A DNA stretch of 64,000 nucleotides from a virus, in IMG/VR virus record IMGVR_UViG_3300025000_000064, positions 1 through 64,000 of that record; one strand, written 5' to 3'. Shown one piece after another: positions 25,896-33,010 of the stretch. Within the stretch, counting starts at the first letter, position 1, and every line of letters begins with the position of its first letter. A program made the translations under genes and the position numbers. The notes beneath the pieces are model-generated. The model did no database searches and was not told where the DNA came from. It worked only from the letters and a program-made list of their open reading frames with translations.

Positions 25896-25957
25896 GATTC
25901 AAACTTATATTAGTTTTATGCAGATAATCTGCTTAGAAAATTTTATCAGTTTGAATC
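25896..25957 (+). terminator. Nested hairpin downstream of the rightward operon
   Basis: GATTCAAACT (25896-25905) pairs with AGTTTGAATC (25948-25957), and an inner GCAGA-TAA-TCTGC hairpin lies at 25920-25932. It is followed by TTTTATTTT. It may end the rightward transcript or protect its 3' end; the long loop makes it more elaborate than an ordinary terminator. Confidence 0.5.
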
Positions 25958-26040
25958 TTTTATTTTGCATATATGATATTTATAATTGGTAACATATAAA
26001 ATATATTATATTTATTAGAATAATTCTAATTAGAATAAAT

Positions 26041-26400
26041 ATTAACTTACAACAATTAACTAAATACAATAACTTATTACTTAACTTACTACTAACTTAA
26101 TACTAATTAACTAAATTATATAACTTACTACAATTTAACTTACTTCAATTAACTTATATCTAATTAGAATAATACATTAACTTATAACTTAACTAAATAC
26201 ATAACTAAATACTTAATTAGAATAATACATTAACTTATAACATAATTAACTTACTACTTATTAACTGACTACAATATAACTTAATACATATTAACTAAAT
26301 ACAATAACTTATATCTTAACTTACTACATAGAATAATACATAACTTACTACTAACTAAATACTTATTAGACTAATATATATTTAATACTAATTAGAATAA
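26041..26400. repeat. Iterated, G-depleted AT tract (AACTTAC / AACTAAATAC / TTAGAATAA units)
   Basis: In 360 bases the plus strand has 54 C but only 6 G, and five of the six G fall in TAGAATAA or TAGACTAA units. The rest is built from repeated AACTTA, ACTTACTAC and AACTAAATAC blocks in direct orientation. This looks like an iteron array or unwinding element rather than neutral AT-rich sequence. Confidence 0.7.
26161..26241 (+). repeat. 28-bp exact direct repeat
   Basis: The 28 bases at 26161-26188 recur exactly at 26214-26241, 53 bases apart. The unit begins TAATTAGAATAATACATTAA. It lies inside the G-depleted tract and suggests recent duplication or selection for copies of a binding site. 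Confidence 0.7.
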
Positions 26401-26422
26401 TACTATATAGTATTATATATAA

Positions 26423-26444
26423 ATGTTACCTATATAGGTAACAT
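26423..26444. repeat. 22-bp perfect palindrome
   Basis: Centre CTATATAG with arms ATGTTAC and GTAACAT. The flanking GGTAACATATAA also occurs at about 25988. It may be a protein dimer site or cruciform. Confidence 0.55.
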
Positions 26445-26447
26445 ATA

Positions 26448-26471
26448 ATTATAGCATGTTTTTAGAAAAAG
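26448..26471 (-). promoter_or_regulatory. Third copy of the late-promoter-like element
   Basis: On the minus strand TGCTATAAT lies at 26456-26448 behind TTTTTCTAAAAACA, resembling the elements at 20690 and 22465. It points leftwards into gene-free sequence and antisense to the rightward operon, so an antisense or origin-primer RNA is possible. Confidence 0.4.
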
Positions 26472-27120
26472 TTCCTAAAATAAATAATTAATTTTCCAAC
26501 TTTATATTTTAGTCTAAATTAACTAAAATTTTTTCATGCAAATTTTGGGATAAATATGTGAGGAGTACCCATGCTAACATCAATTTAACTAATAACATTT
26601 ATAGGGGAGGGGATAACCTCCTTTACATATGTTATGTTAATTAGATTCATACTAGTATGAATTAAATTTTCTGGAGTAAATAATAATAATTTTAGTTAAA
26701 TAGAATAATAATAATTAATTTATTTTCAGGCATGGTTATATCATTATAAGTTAATAATAATCTATGTATTAAGTTATAATTAGCATGCCTATATCAATTA
26801 AACTATATCTATTAGAAATAGTCCGATAATAATTATTATGTAATTAGTTATGTAGTAAGTTTAAGGTATATATCTAACTGTATTAACTTAATACGCCTTA
26901 AACTTAATGCTATTAGTTTTATATTAAACTTATTGAATTAACTTAATCATATATATTCAACAGGCTAAACAATTAACTTAATTCAACATGCCATGCCCTT
27001 AACTTATAACTTAACTTATATCTGATATAAGTTTAATATAAAATTTTGCTTAGCTCTTACGGCTGCAAAATTATAATTATTAAATTGAACTAAAAACAAT
27101 TAGAATTATACGAGCATGCT

Positions 27121-27140
27121 CATGCGGTCGTTACCGCATG
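27121..27140. repeat. Perfect GC-rich hairpin
   Basis: CATGCGGT, loop CGTT, ACCGCATG: an 8-bp stem unusually rich in G and C for this sequence. Outer arms ATACG (left) and CGTAT (right) could extend it after a bulge. No U tract follows, so it is more likely a DNA or RNA recognition structure than a terminator. Confidence 0.55.
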
Positions 27141-27642
27141 CCACGTATCTTTATTATGTTTCAAAGGAAACATTTGTATAATACGTTACATGTAATGTAA
27201 AGATTCTATAAAGATTATTCATTATATTTTACAACATTAGACTATAACTTATATGGTTATTACTTATTAGACTAATGTTAAGTAATGTAACAATATTAGA
27301 TTACTACTTATAAATTAAATTTATATACATACAGTTCATGTATGTTAGTATACATTTTGTATGTTAGTCTTTCGACTAATAATTTATTTGTATACTAAAC
27401 TTTAGACTTAGACTAAAGGACTTACTCCTCATGGGTAATTGACTAATGATTTAAATTTGTGGTACTCCTCAAATCTGTAAAATACAATCTGTGAAAAATC
27501 ACATTTTAATGTTTTACTCCTCAATTTTACAAAATACATAAATTATATATTTGCACTTAAAACTGTTAAGAGGAATTTTGTAATATATAACTTACTATAA
27601 ACCATACAAGTTAACCCTAAGGTATATGACAAGCTCATAAAG

Positions 27643-27671
27643 AGCATGCAATTGCGACAGCATGAGCTTTA
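27643..27671 (+). repeat. Dispersed 29-bp repeat, copy 1
   Basis: Identical over 29 bases to 31161-31189 and over 24 bases to 36125-36148. The core CATGCAATTGCGACAGCATG contains CATGC/GCATG arms around a 10-base loop. At this copy the outer AAGCTCAT (27631-27638) and ATGAGCTT (27662-27669) are also complementary. Confidence 0.75.
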
Positions 27672-27795
27672 AATATATGTTGATGTTAAGGCATTCAAAA
27701 GCATCCAAAGTAAGTTTTTTAATATATAACTAGCTTTCCAGCTTTATTATAATTCTTATAATCAAGTTTTTTAACAGTCTATATAAGCATATTAA

Positions 27796-27833
27796 TATAT
27801 TCGAATATTCATATATATGAATATTCGAATATA
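27796..27833. repeat. 38-bp perfect palindrome
   Basis: Bases 27796-27833 equal their own reverse complement, centred between 27814 and 27815. Each arm contains TATTCGAATATTC around a central ATATATAT. It could extrude as a cruciform. It lies 17 bases beyond the stem of the terminator at 27841-27873, at the very end of the leftward operon. Confidence 0.75.
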
Positions 27834-27840
27834 GATTTAA

Positions 27841-27873
27841 AAGAAAAAAAGACAGTTATTTGTTTAACTGTCT
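27841..27873 (-). terminator. Rho-independent terminator of the long leftward operon
   Basis: On the minus strand AGACAGTTA pairs with TAACTGTCT (9 bp, 6-base loop), followed by TTTTTTTCTT. It lies 26 bases after the stop at 27900, a classical intrinsic terminator for the accessory operon. Confidence 0.8.
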
Positions 27874-27899
27874 AGTTGTGTGTGTTAGTCTGGATATGT

Positions 27900-28049
27900 T
27901 TAATTATTTTTTAAATCTTTGATTATCAAATCATAAAATTTAATATTGTGTTTACAGTTTTTTATAATATCTGGATTATGTGAACTTCTCATTATTTCTA
28001 CAGATTTATTTTTATATGTTTGTGCCTTTTCTATAGTCCAATTATTCAT
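27900..28049 (-). CDS. Small basic protein, last gene of the leftward operon
   Basis: A 49-residue protein, MNNWTIEKAQTYKNKSVEIM onward, ending before the terminator at 27841. AGGAG precedes the ATG by 8 bases. Helical and Lys/Asn-rich; no known family. Confidence 0.65.
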   Translation of the reverse strand: MNNWTIEKAQTYKNKSVEIMRSSHNPDIIKNCKHNIKFYDLIIKDLKNN

Positions 28050-28081
28050 TTAATAAACTCCTATTAACTAACAACATGTTT

Positions 28082-28090
28082 ATTATAACA
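28082..28090 (-). promoter_or_regulatory. Extended -10 box ahead of 27900-28049
   Basis: TGTTATAAT on the minus strand, 33 bases before the ATG at 28049. No -35 box is recognisable. The 135-base spacer here contains nothing else. Confidence 0.35.
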
Positions 28091-28184
28091 TCTATTTTAT
28101 TAAAAATATCGTCTAGTTAGCTTGTTTGTAGCATTTATTTACAATTGATTTAACAATAACTAATTAAAATATTTATACAATAAT

Positions 28185-28379
28185 TTATCTAGTTGCTAAT
28201 ATTGCTTTTCTTAAATAACTAATATCGCTGGCAAGTTCTTTTCCTTCTTTGCTACTAATTAATTGCACATGCTTGTCTAAGTCTTTACATATAACATCTA
28301 AAGTATAAATCTTATAACCTTCGATATAATTCTCAATTTTAATAACATGTTTCATAATATTTCTAACTCTCCTATTCAT
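28185..28379 (-). CDS. Small protein of unknown function
   Basis: A 64-residue helical protein with HVQLISSKEGKELASDISYL near its end. It overlaps the stop of the upstream gene by 8 bases and has a GAGAG ribosome site. No family recognised. Confidence 0.6.
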   Translation of the reverse strand: MNRRVRNIMKHVIKIENYIEGYKIYTLDVICKDLDKHVQLISSKEGKELASDISYLRKAILATR

Positions 28380-28620
28380 ATTTTGTACCTCTTAAATTAT
28401 TCTTAATACAATTTACAGCTTCATTGAGTTTATTACTTAATTCATTAATATGCTCAAAGTCTTTTGATTCATTGGTTAATATTTTCAATTTTAATTCTTT
28501 TATACTATCCTCTAATTTTTTATTTTTATTAATTTCTGTCATTAGTAAATCAATCAATATACTTTTTTCATAGTCTTTATATTTTAATTTTTCTACACTC
28601 CATAAAGATTGTTTATTCAT
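28372..28620 (-). CDS. Small coiled-coil protein
   Basis: An 82-residue protein with heptad-like Leu/Ile positions from residue 22 to 75 (LIDLLMTEINKNKKLEDSIK and onward). Probably an elongated dimer. Function unknown. Confidence 0.6.
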   Translation of the reverse strand: MNKQSLWSVEKLKYKDYEKSILIDLLMTEINKNKKLEDSIKELKLKILTNESKDFEHINELSNKLNEAVNCIKNNLRGTKYE

Positions 28621-28649
28621 TTATTCTTAAATACCTCCGTTAAATTGTC

Positions 28650-28733
28650 TTACCTTGCTTTTTTAATCAATCCTTCTATAAATACACTTTCATTCAATCC
28701 TTTTTTTGCTTGTAATTTTTCTATATCAGTCAT
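28650..28733 (-). CDS. 27-residue shortened paralogue of the neighbouring RHH gene
   Basis: MTDIEKLQAKKGLNESVFIE then GLIKKAR. The N-terminal 11 residues match the protein at 28808-28972 and the rest matches its last helix, so the product looks like that protein with the strand and first helix removed. AGGAGG lies 11 bases upstream. It is either a decayed copy or a tiny protein; translation is not certain. Confidence 0.45.
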   Translation of the reverse strand: MTDIEKLQAKKGLNESVFIEGLIKKAR

Positions 28734-28807
28734 GTTTTTTATTACCTCCTATTATCTAAACTACATTTTAAGCCTGTTAAATTACTTCCTATTGTCTCTA
28801 AAATTGA

Positions 28808-28972
28808 TTATACTAAACTATTCTTTTTTTGTTTTTTGATTAATAAGTCAATAATTACAGATTGATTAAGATTATTATACTCTATTAACTCCTCCAGTCT
28901 TTTTATAGCTTGTAAACTCAAATAAATGCATCTAGCCTTCTTTTTTGCCTGTAATTTTTCTATATTGGTCAT
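28808..28972 (-). CDS. Ribbon-helix-helix (CopG/Arc-type) DNA-binding protein
   Basis: A 54-residue protein. CIYLSLQAIKRLEELIEYNN followed by LNQSVIIDLLIKKQ is the strand-helix-turn-helix pattern of RHH repressors. The start at 28972 has AGAGG at a good distance; a longer frame from 28999 is less likely. It may repress accessory promoters; the paralogue at 28650 lacks the DNA-contacting strand. Confidence 0.6.
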   Translation of the reverse strand: MTNIEKLQAKKKARCIYLSLQAIKRLEELIEYNNLNQSVIIDLLIKKQKKNSLV

Positions 28973-28986
28973 GTTAATACCTCTTA

Positions 28987-29226
28987 TTATAATATACAAT
29001 TGTTATTTATATCTTGTTGTGAAGGTTCATAACTTATACGGTTAAATATTTCTTGTAAATCTAAAAGAGTTCTTTTATTATACGCCTGTCTCATATCATA
29101 TAAATCCTGTGTTAAAAATTGCATTTTTTTCATTCTTGAATCAAAATTTTTTGTTTTATTTATCCTAGTTAGTTCATTATTTTTGTAAATTGATAATATT
29201 TCTTGAATTAAATTCTCTTTATCCAT
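28987..29226 (-). CDS. Small helical protein
   Basis: A 79-residue Lys/Gln/Asn-rich protein starting MDKENLIQEILSIYKNNELT. It lies 14 bases before the RHH gene start, so the two are probably cotranscribed. Unknown family. Confidence 0.6.
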   Translation of the reverse strand: MDKENLIQEILSIYKNNELTRINKTKNFDSRMKKMQFLTQDLYDMRQAYNKRTLLDLQEIFNRISYEPSQQDINNNCIL

Positions 29227-29241
29227 GCTTTTATACCTCTC

Positions 29242-29379
29242 TTAATTACAATACTGATAAATTTTATTATTTTCATTGCTACAAAATATTTGATGGTTAG
29301 TCTTTATAAGCCCTAGCTGTAAAGCAAATACAAAGGCAATACAAAGAACTATAAAGATATTTATCAGTGTTTGATTCAT
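29242..29379 (-). CDS. Small single-span membrane protein
   Basis: A 45-residue protein, MNQTLINIFIVLCIAFVFAL then QLGLIK. Residues 5-22 form one membrane segment with a short polar tail that carries two cysteines. AAGAGG precedes the start. It could alter the host membrane. Confidence 0.6.
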   Translation of the reverse strand: MNQTLINIFIVLCIAFVFALQLGLIKTNHQIFCSNENNKIYQYCN

Positions 29380-29418
29380 GATTGTTTTATACCTCTTAAA
29401 ATTTTTCTGTATAAACTT

Positions 29419-29745
29419 TTAAATATCTAAACATAAAGTCATTACTGGATTTTTTTCAGATATACTATCTAAAACTACTTTTAATTTTTCAATTGTTTTT
29501 GAATCTATCCATATACATCTAGCTACTTTTTTAATAACATCACTTTCAAAATTTAAATATTCGCTACCGTATAGCCCATGCCCATTGTTAATATGTATTG
29601 TAAAAAGGTCTATTACTTGTATGCATGGGTTTGCTTCATGATAATTCCTCCAGTCACTTATTAATATTTTTTGCCCTTCATTGTTTTTGATTTCAATATC
29701 AATACATCCGTATTCTTTGTTTAATGTTTTTGTAATTTTAATCAT
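29419..29745 (-). CDS. Unknown protein, 108 residues
   Basis: A strand-rich soluble protein: KTLNKEYGCIDIEIKNNEGQ then ILISDWRNYHEANPCIQVID. The ribosome site GGAG precedes the ATG by about 9 bases. It starts the subgroup left of the non-coding block 29746-30389. No family recognised. Confidence 0.6.
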   Translation of the reverse strand: MIKITKTLNKEYGCIDIEIKNNEGQKILISDWRNYHEANPCIQVIDLFTIHINNGHGLYGSEYLNFESDVIKKVARCIWIDSKTIEKLKVVLDSISEKNPVMTLCLDI

Positions 29746-30224
29746 TTTTTAAACTCCATTTATTAACTGATTACATTATGATTATGATTGATAATAAAAA
29801 TAATGGAATCCTTTTGATGGTGTATTGTAACAAAAGTTTACAATTAATTTTAAAATTAATCAATATTCAATCTATATCTATATTATAGAATTTTATAATG
29901 ATATTAATTTAATATTTTATTAATATTAAATAGCTATTAATCAAATATAACAATAATTTTCAGGCTTGATATATATTAAAACATAGTCATAATAATATAA
30001 TATAGGTTTTTTTGTTATTTTTATTAAATATATATAAAGAATAGCAAAAATATTAGTTGCAACAACAACTAAAAATAGTTGTTTTAACAATCATTAAAAT
30101 TTATCCAGAAAAAATATTTTATTTACAACATACGAATAATTCTAAAATGTAAATATGTATAAAATTCTAAAAACATAAATATACAAATTTTAAAAATACA
30201 ATACATATAAAAAATCAAATTGTA

Positions 30225-30299
30225 CTTGAGTCGAGAATTTCAAAAACCGCTTGAGTCTATAAAATGAGTTTTGGCTTGAGCCTAGAATTAATATACATA
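30225..30299 (+). repeat. 25-bp period repeats, locus A
   Basis: CTTGAG begins at 30225, 30250 and 30275, exactly 25 bases apart, each followed by YCKA/YCTA and AT-rich sequence (the middle unit continues TCTATAAAATGAG). The same period and consensus recur at 36.1 kb. The units are contiguous with no spacers, so this is an iteron-like array. Confidence 0.65.
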
Positions 30300-30303
30300 C
30301 AAT

Positions 30304-30331
30304 AAAAAGAGCCTATTTTATAGGCTCTTTT
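30304..30331 (-). terminator. Intrinsic terminator after 30390-30665
   Basis: AGAGCCTA pairs with TAGGCTCT around a 5-base loop, flanked by A and T runs on both sides, so it can act in both directions. The stem is identical to that of the terminator at 49873-49900. Confidence 0.75.
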
Positions 30332-30389
30332 GTGATGTGTTAACAGGAGTTTTATCTAGTTTATAATGTTAAATTGTCTTTACTGATTT

Positions 30390-30665
30390 TTATTTCTTCT
30401 GATAACAATTGAAATATATCGAAAAAGTTTGAAGTCTCCAGCTTATCAAAAAATTATATATATCTTGCAAATTATCATGATAACAGATAAAGCATTTTAT
30501 ATTATTGCTAAAATCCAAAAACAAAGAATATTTTTTATTATAATCATGATATTGAATAGCAATAAATCTGATATTATTATTTTTTAATTGCTCATTAACT
30601 CTATTCATTAAAGTTAATACATGATTGTATTGTCTTTGTATGATTAAGTCTTTAATATCTCTCAT
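30390..30665 (-). CDS. Unknown protein, 91 residues
   Basis: Helical N-terminus (MRDIKDLIIQRQYNHVLTLM) then strands rich in Tyr, Phe and Cys. Last gene of the 30.4-31.2 kb subgroup, followed by a terminator. No family recognised. Confidence 0.6.
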   Translation of the reverse strand: MRDIKDLIIQRQYNHVLTLMNRVNEQLKNNNIRFIAIQYHDYNKKYSLFLDFSNNIKCFICYHDNLQDIYNFLISWRLQTFSIYFNCYQKK

Positions 30666-30681
30666 TTTATTTAATCCTATA

Positions 30682-30939
30682 TTATCTTTTAAACTGTCTT
30701 AATGCTTCTTTAATAAATTTCTTTATTAATAAATCTTCCTCAAATTCAGATATTTCTCTTTTTAATTCATCCTCTATACCTTCAATTTCAAGAGAAAAAT
30801 CATGATTTATATCTAAATCTGTTTTTAGGTCTTTGCATTTATATTTTTTATATCTATCATTCCAACAGTCTAAATGACTTTCAACAATATCATGCAAATT
30901 TTCTTTTATATAATTTGAAAAATCTTTTTTTGTATTCAT
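30682..30939 (-). CDS. Acidic helical protein, 85 residues
   Basis: Very charged (IEGIEDELKREISEFEEDLL) and probably fully helical. Follows the next gene by 15 bases with a good AAAGGAAT ribosome site. DNA mimicry is conceivable from its acidic nature but is not shown. Confidence 0.6.
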   Translation of the reverse strand: MNTKKDFSNYIKENLHDIVESHLDCWNDRYKKYKCKDLKTDLDINHDFSLEIEGIEDELKREISEFEEDLLIKKFIKEALRQFKR

Positions 30940-30954
30940 TTTGTTTTATTCCTT

Positions 30955-31155
30955 TCAATTAACTTTAAATATATTTATAATTTCAGTTTTATATATTTGA
31001 TTGTTTTCTAAATACCCATGACGATATTGTTTAATTATAATTCCATTTTTATTATATTTATATATTGTGTTGTCTTTCATTCCTGCTATAAATATAATAT
31101 TTATAGCAATGATAACAATATTTATTTTTATTATTTTATTTATCATTTTTATCAA
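30955..31155 (-). CDS. Small membrane-anchored or secreted protein
   Basis: A 66-residue protein with two Lys near the N-terminus and a hydrophobic stretch at residues 8-26 (IIKINIVIIAINIIFIAG), then a polar tail. This is a signal-anchor pattern. A TTGACT promoter lies upstream at 31300-31327. Confidence 0.55.
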   Translation of the reverse strand: MIKMINKIIKINIVIIAINIIFIAGMKDNTIYKYNKNGIIIKQYRHGYLENNQIYKTEIINIFKVN

Positions 31156-31160
31156 TTCTA

Positions 31161-31189
31161 AGCATGCAATTGCGACAGCATGAGCTTTA
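31161..31189 (+). repeat. Dispersed 29-bp repeat, copy 2
   Basis: Exact 29-base copy of 27643-27671, located in the 173-base spacer between 31155 and 31329 and just upstream of the membrane-protein gene start on the minus strand. AAGC at the left and GCTT at the right extend the pairing. Confidence 0.75.
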
Positions 31190-31299
31190 TTTATTAACTA
31201 CATACAATAAAAACTTTATCTCAAATATATTTTATGTATGTTTGTATCACTTTAATATTTGAGACGCTTTAAACTCCATTTAGCCTTTATCACTTAATC

Positions 31300-31327
31300 A
31301 TTATGACAGGTAAATTTAAAAAGTCAA
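31300..31327 (-). promoter_or_regulatory. AGG-TTGACT promoter
   Basis: Minus strand TTGACT (31327-31322), 16-base spacer, CATAAT (31305-31300), preceded by AGG. Drives 30955-31155 and the genes after it. Confidence 0.6.
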
Positions 31328-31328
31328 C

Positions 31329-31547
31329 CTATTTTATAAATGCTACATTCAAGGGATAAACTCCGTTTTTACAAAATTCTTTTAAATTAACAATTCTGTT
31401 TGTATCAATGTATTTAAATCTTATACTATCATCTAAATTTTTGATACTTATCCTATTATTTTGTACGCTTTTCCTTATTTCAAATTTAAATCCCGCTTCA
31501 TTTAATATTTTTTCAGCAAGTAAAATATCCTTTTTTGAAACATCCAT
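31329..31547 (-). CDS. Small protein of unknown function
   Basis: 72 residues, MDVSKKDILLAEKILNEAGF then KFEIRKS; helix followed by strands. Fourteen bases after its upstream neighbour. No family recognised. Confidence 0.6.
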   Translation of the reverse strand: MDVSKKDILLAEKILNEAGFKFEIRKSVQNNRISIKNLDDSIRFKYIDTNRIVNLKEFCKNGVYPLNVAFIK

Positions 31548-31560
31548 TTTTATAAATCCT

Positions 31561-31893
31561 TTAGTTTGTATATTCGTCTAATACTTTAATGCAGTAAATA
31601 TCAGGCTTATTAAAAATAGACTTTCTTAATTTTTTAATTCCTTCTATCTCTAACAAACATTGCTCACTGAAAAATATTTCTTTAATTAAATATAAATCAG
31701 GGATATAATAAACAGTTAAAGCCATATAATATAAGTTATATTTATATGTGTAAATATATAGATATTTTTCATTTTTATAAACTTTTATTTCATCATTGCT
31801 TCCAGCTTTTATATAATAATCATTATTATTATATTTTACAATAATATTGTTTTTATCATCTACATTTTTAATAAAATTTACTCTTTTAAACAT
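31561..31893 (-). CDS. Unknown beta-rich protein, 110 residues
   Basis: Tyr/Asn-rich with many strands (NIIVKYNNNDYYIKAGSNDE, KYLYIYTYKYNLYYMALTVY). Soluble; the upstream spacer holds AAAGGATT. No family recognised. Confidence 0.6.
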   Translation of the reverse strand: MFKRVNFIKNVDDKNNIIVKYNNNDYYIKAGSNDEIKVYKNEKYLYIYTYKYNLYYMALTVYYIPDLYLIKEIFFSEQCLLEIEGIKKLRKSIFNKPDIYCIKVLDEYTN

Positions 31894-31905
31894 GTTAATA
31901 ATCCT

Positions 31906-32154
31906 TTATTTTAATAAAATATAATCACTTTGTAAATTGCATAAATAAAATTGCCCTTCTGTATATTTTGTAAAGCTATGAGAAATTAAAACAACATCAT
32001 TTAATTTATTTACATAATCAATAAATATCTTTTTAGCTTCTTTTTCACTTTCTGCAATACATGACTTTTTATATATTGCTTTGCTTAATTTTGTTTGAAA
32101 TTCGCAACTATAAAATTTTTGCTTTTCTTTTGGTAAATCTGAAAATAAAACCAT
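31906..32154 (-). CDS. Small protein of unknown function
   Basis: 82 residues with YKKSCIAESEKEAKKIFIDY, a helix that recalls the ..A.s..eA...f.. segment of small single-stranded-DNA or PadR-like proteins, too weak to name. Good AAGGAG ribosome site. Confidence 0.6.
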   Translation of the reverse strand: MVLFSDLPKEKQKFYSCEFQTKLSKAIYKKSCIAESEKEAKKIFIDYVNKLNDVVLISHSFTKYTEGQFYLCNLQSDYILLK

Positions 32155-32163
32155 GATTACTCC

Positions 32164-32340
32164 TTAAAATTTTATATTATTTTTTGTTAATAGCTTTCTA
32201 TAATAAACACAATCTTTATTTAAATCGTTTATTCTTAATTTTAATCTTACTAACTCTTTGTCTTGAGTTTCAAGAGTGTTTAAATTATATCTTTGTTGAT
32301 TTAAATATATATTTTTTAAATTTTCTATTGCTTCAATCAT
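32164..32340 (-). CDS. Small coiled-coil protein, 58 residues
   Basis: MIEAIENLKNIYLNQQRYNL and on to NNIKF at 32164. Heptad-like Leu and Ile positions over the whole length. AAAGAG lies upstream. It fills the gap between neighbouring small genes, which supports it as real. Confidence 0.6.
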   Translation of the reverse strand: MIEAIENLKNIYLNQQRYNLNTLETQDKELVRLKLRINDLNKDCVYYRKLLTKNNIKF

Positions 32341-32359
32341 GTTTGTTTCTCTTTCTTAA

Positions 32360-32548
32360 TTAATTTTTATTGTTTATTTCTTCTATAAGATTTAAAATAA
32401 AATAACCTTGTTCGATGCTGTAATTATCTGATTTTTTTAAATTTTCATCAAATAAAATACAATCCTCGTTTTTACGTTTATCATATACGGTTAAAATATC
32501 TTCTATGTATTCGACTTGATATTTTTTATTTTCGTAAATAATAGCCAT
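32360..32548 (-). CDS. Small protein, 62 residues
   Basis: MAIIYENKKYQVEYIEDILT: strand-rich start then helix. Six bases follow the stop of the upstream gene. Unknown family. Confidence 0.6.
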   Translation of the reverse strand: MAIIYENKKYQVEYIEDILTVYDKRKNEDCILFDENLKKSDNYSIEQGYFILNLIEEINNKN

Positions 32549-32553
32549 CTTGT

Positions 32554-32985
32554 TTAGTCCTCTTCAGATTCTTTTAATATTAACATTATATAATTAAATT
32601 GTTCATAAAGAATATTTAAACATTCTTTGATAGCTTCTTTTATTTCTTCTTTTTTTATTTGCTCAATACAATCGTAATATATAGCATTAGTTAAAATATT
32701 TATTATTTTATCAATACATGGAATACTTGAATTTTTCAAAATATATTTAACTGTCTTTTTATCATTCTGAAAATCTTTTGTGTTGCCATAACTTCCCGAT
32801 AAATATAAATCAAGTAATTGCATGAATTTATAATCATGTCCATTAAAACCATGATTTAAGTCTTTTAAATTCATTAAAAATATTATATCTTCTTTTATTG
32901 TCTTTGATAAACAGTTATTTTTATAATCTCTATTATAGCCGTAATTGTCAAGTGTTTGCAATTCTGTTAAATTCTTTTTTGTCAT
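32554..32985 (-). CDS. Unknown helical protein, 143 residues
   Basis: Contains a Gly/Asn-rich loop (DLNHGFNGHDYKFMQLLDLY) between helices and ends in acidic ESEED. The ribosome site is GGAG. No recognised motif. Confidence 0.6.
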   Translation of the reverse strand: MTKKNLTELQTLDNYGYNRDYKNNCLSKTIKEDIIFLMNLKDLNHGFNGHDYKFMQLLDLYLSGSYGNTKDFQNDKKTVKYILKNSSIPCIDKIINILTNAIYYDCIEQIKKEEIKEAIKECLNILYEQFNYIMLILKESEED

Positions 32986-33010
32986 TGTTTTAAACTCCTA
33001 TTGATTAATT

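Larger units (their letters stand above)
25779..27899. other. Long gene-free convergent region
   Basis: No frame with a credible start and ribosome site was found in 2.1 kb. The rightward operon ends on its left and the long leftward operon ends on its right. It holds a structured element, a G-depleted iterated tract, three perfect inverted repeats, a copy of the late-promoter-like box, TACTCCTCA motifs (one inverted at about 26561, forward at about 27424, 27463 and 27512), one copy of the 29-bp repeat and a terminator. A replication origin, partition or packaging region is plausible. Confidence 0.6.
29746..30389. other. Gene-free block A
   Basis: 644 bases without a credible gene. Shares motifs with block B (35617-36211): TATTCAATCTATAT near 29872, and a CCAGAAAAAATATTTTATTTA-like stretch near 30104. 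It also holds the hairpin AACAACTA-AAAA-TAGTTGTT (30064-30083), three 25-bp spaced motifs and a terminator. It may be a regulatory or replication site that exists in two copies. Confidence 0.55.

Noticed and set aside
30225-30299. CRISPR array from the 25-bp period
   Set aside because: The units are contiguous, only partly conserved and have no spacers; no cas gene is present.
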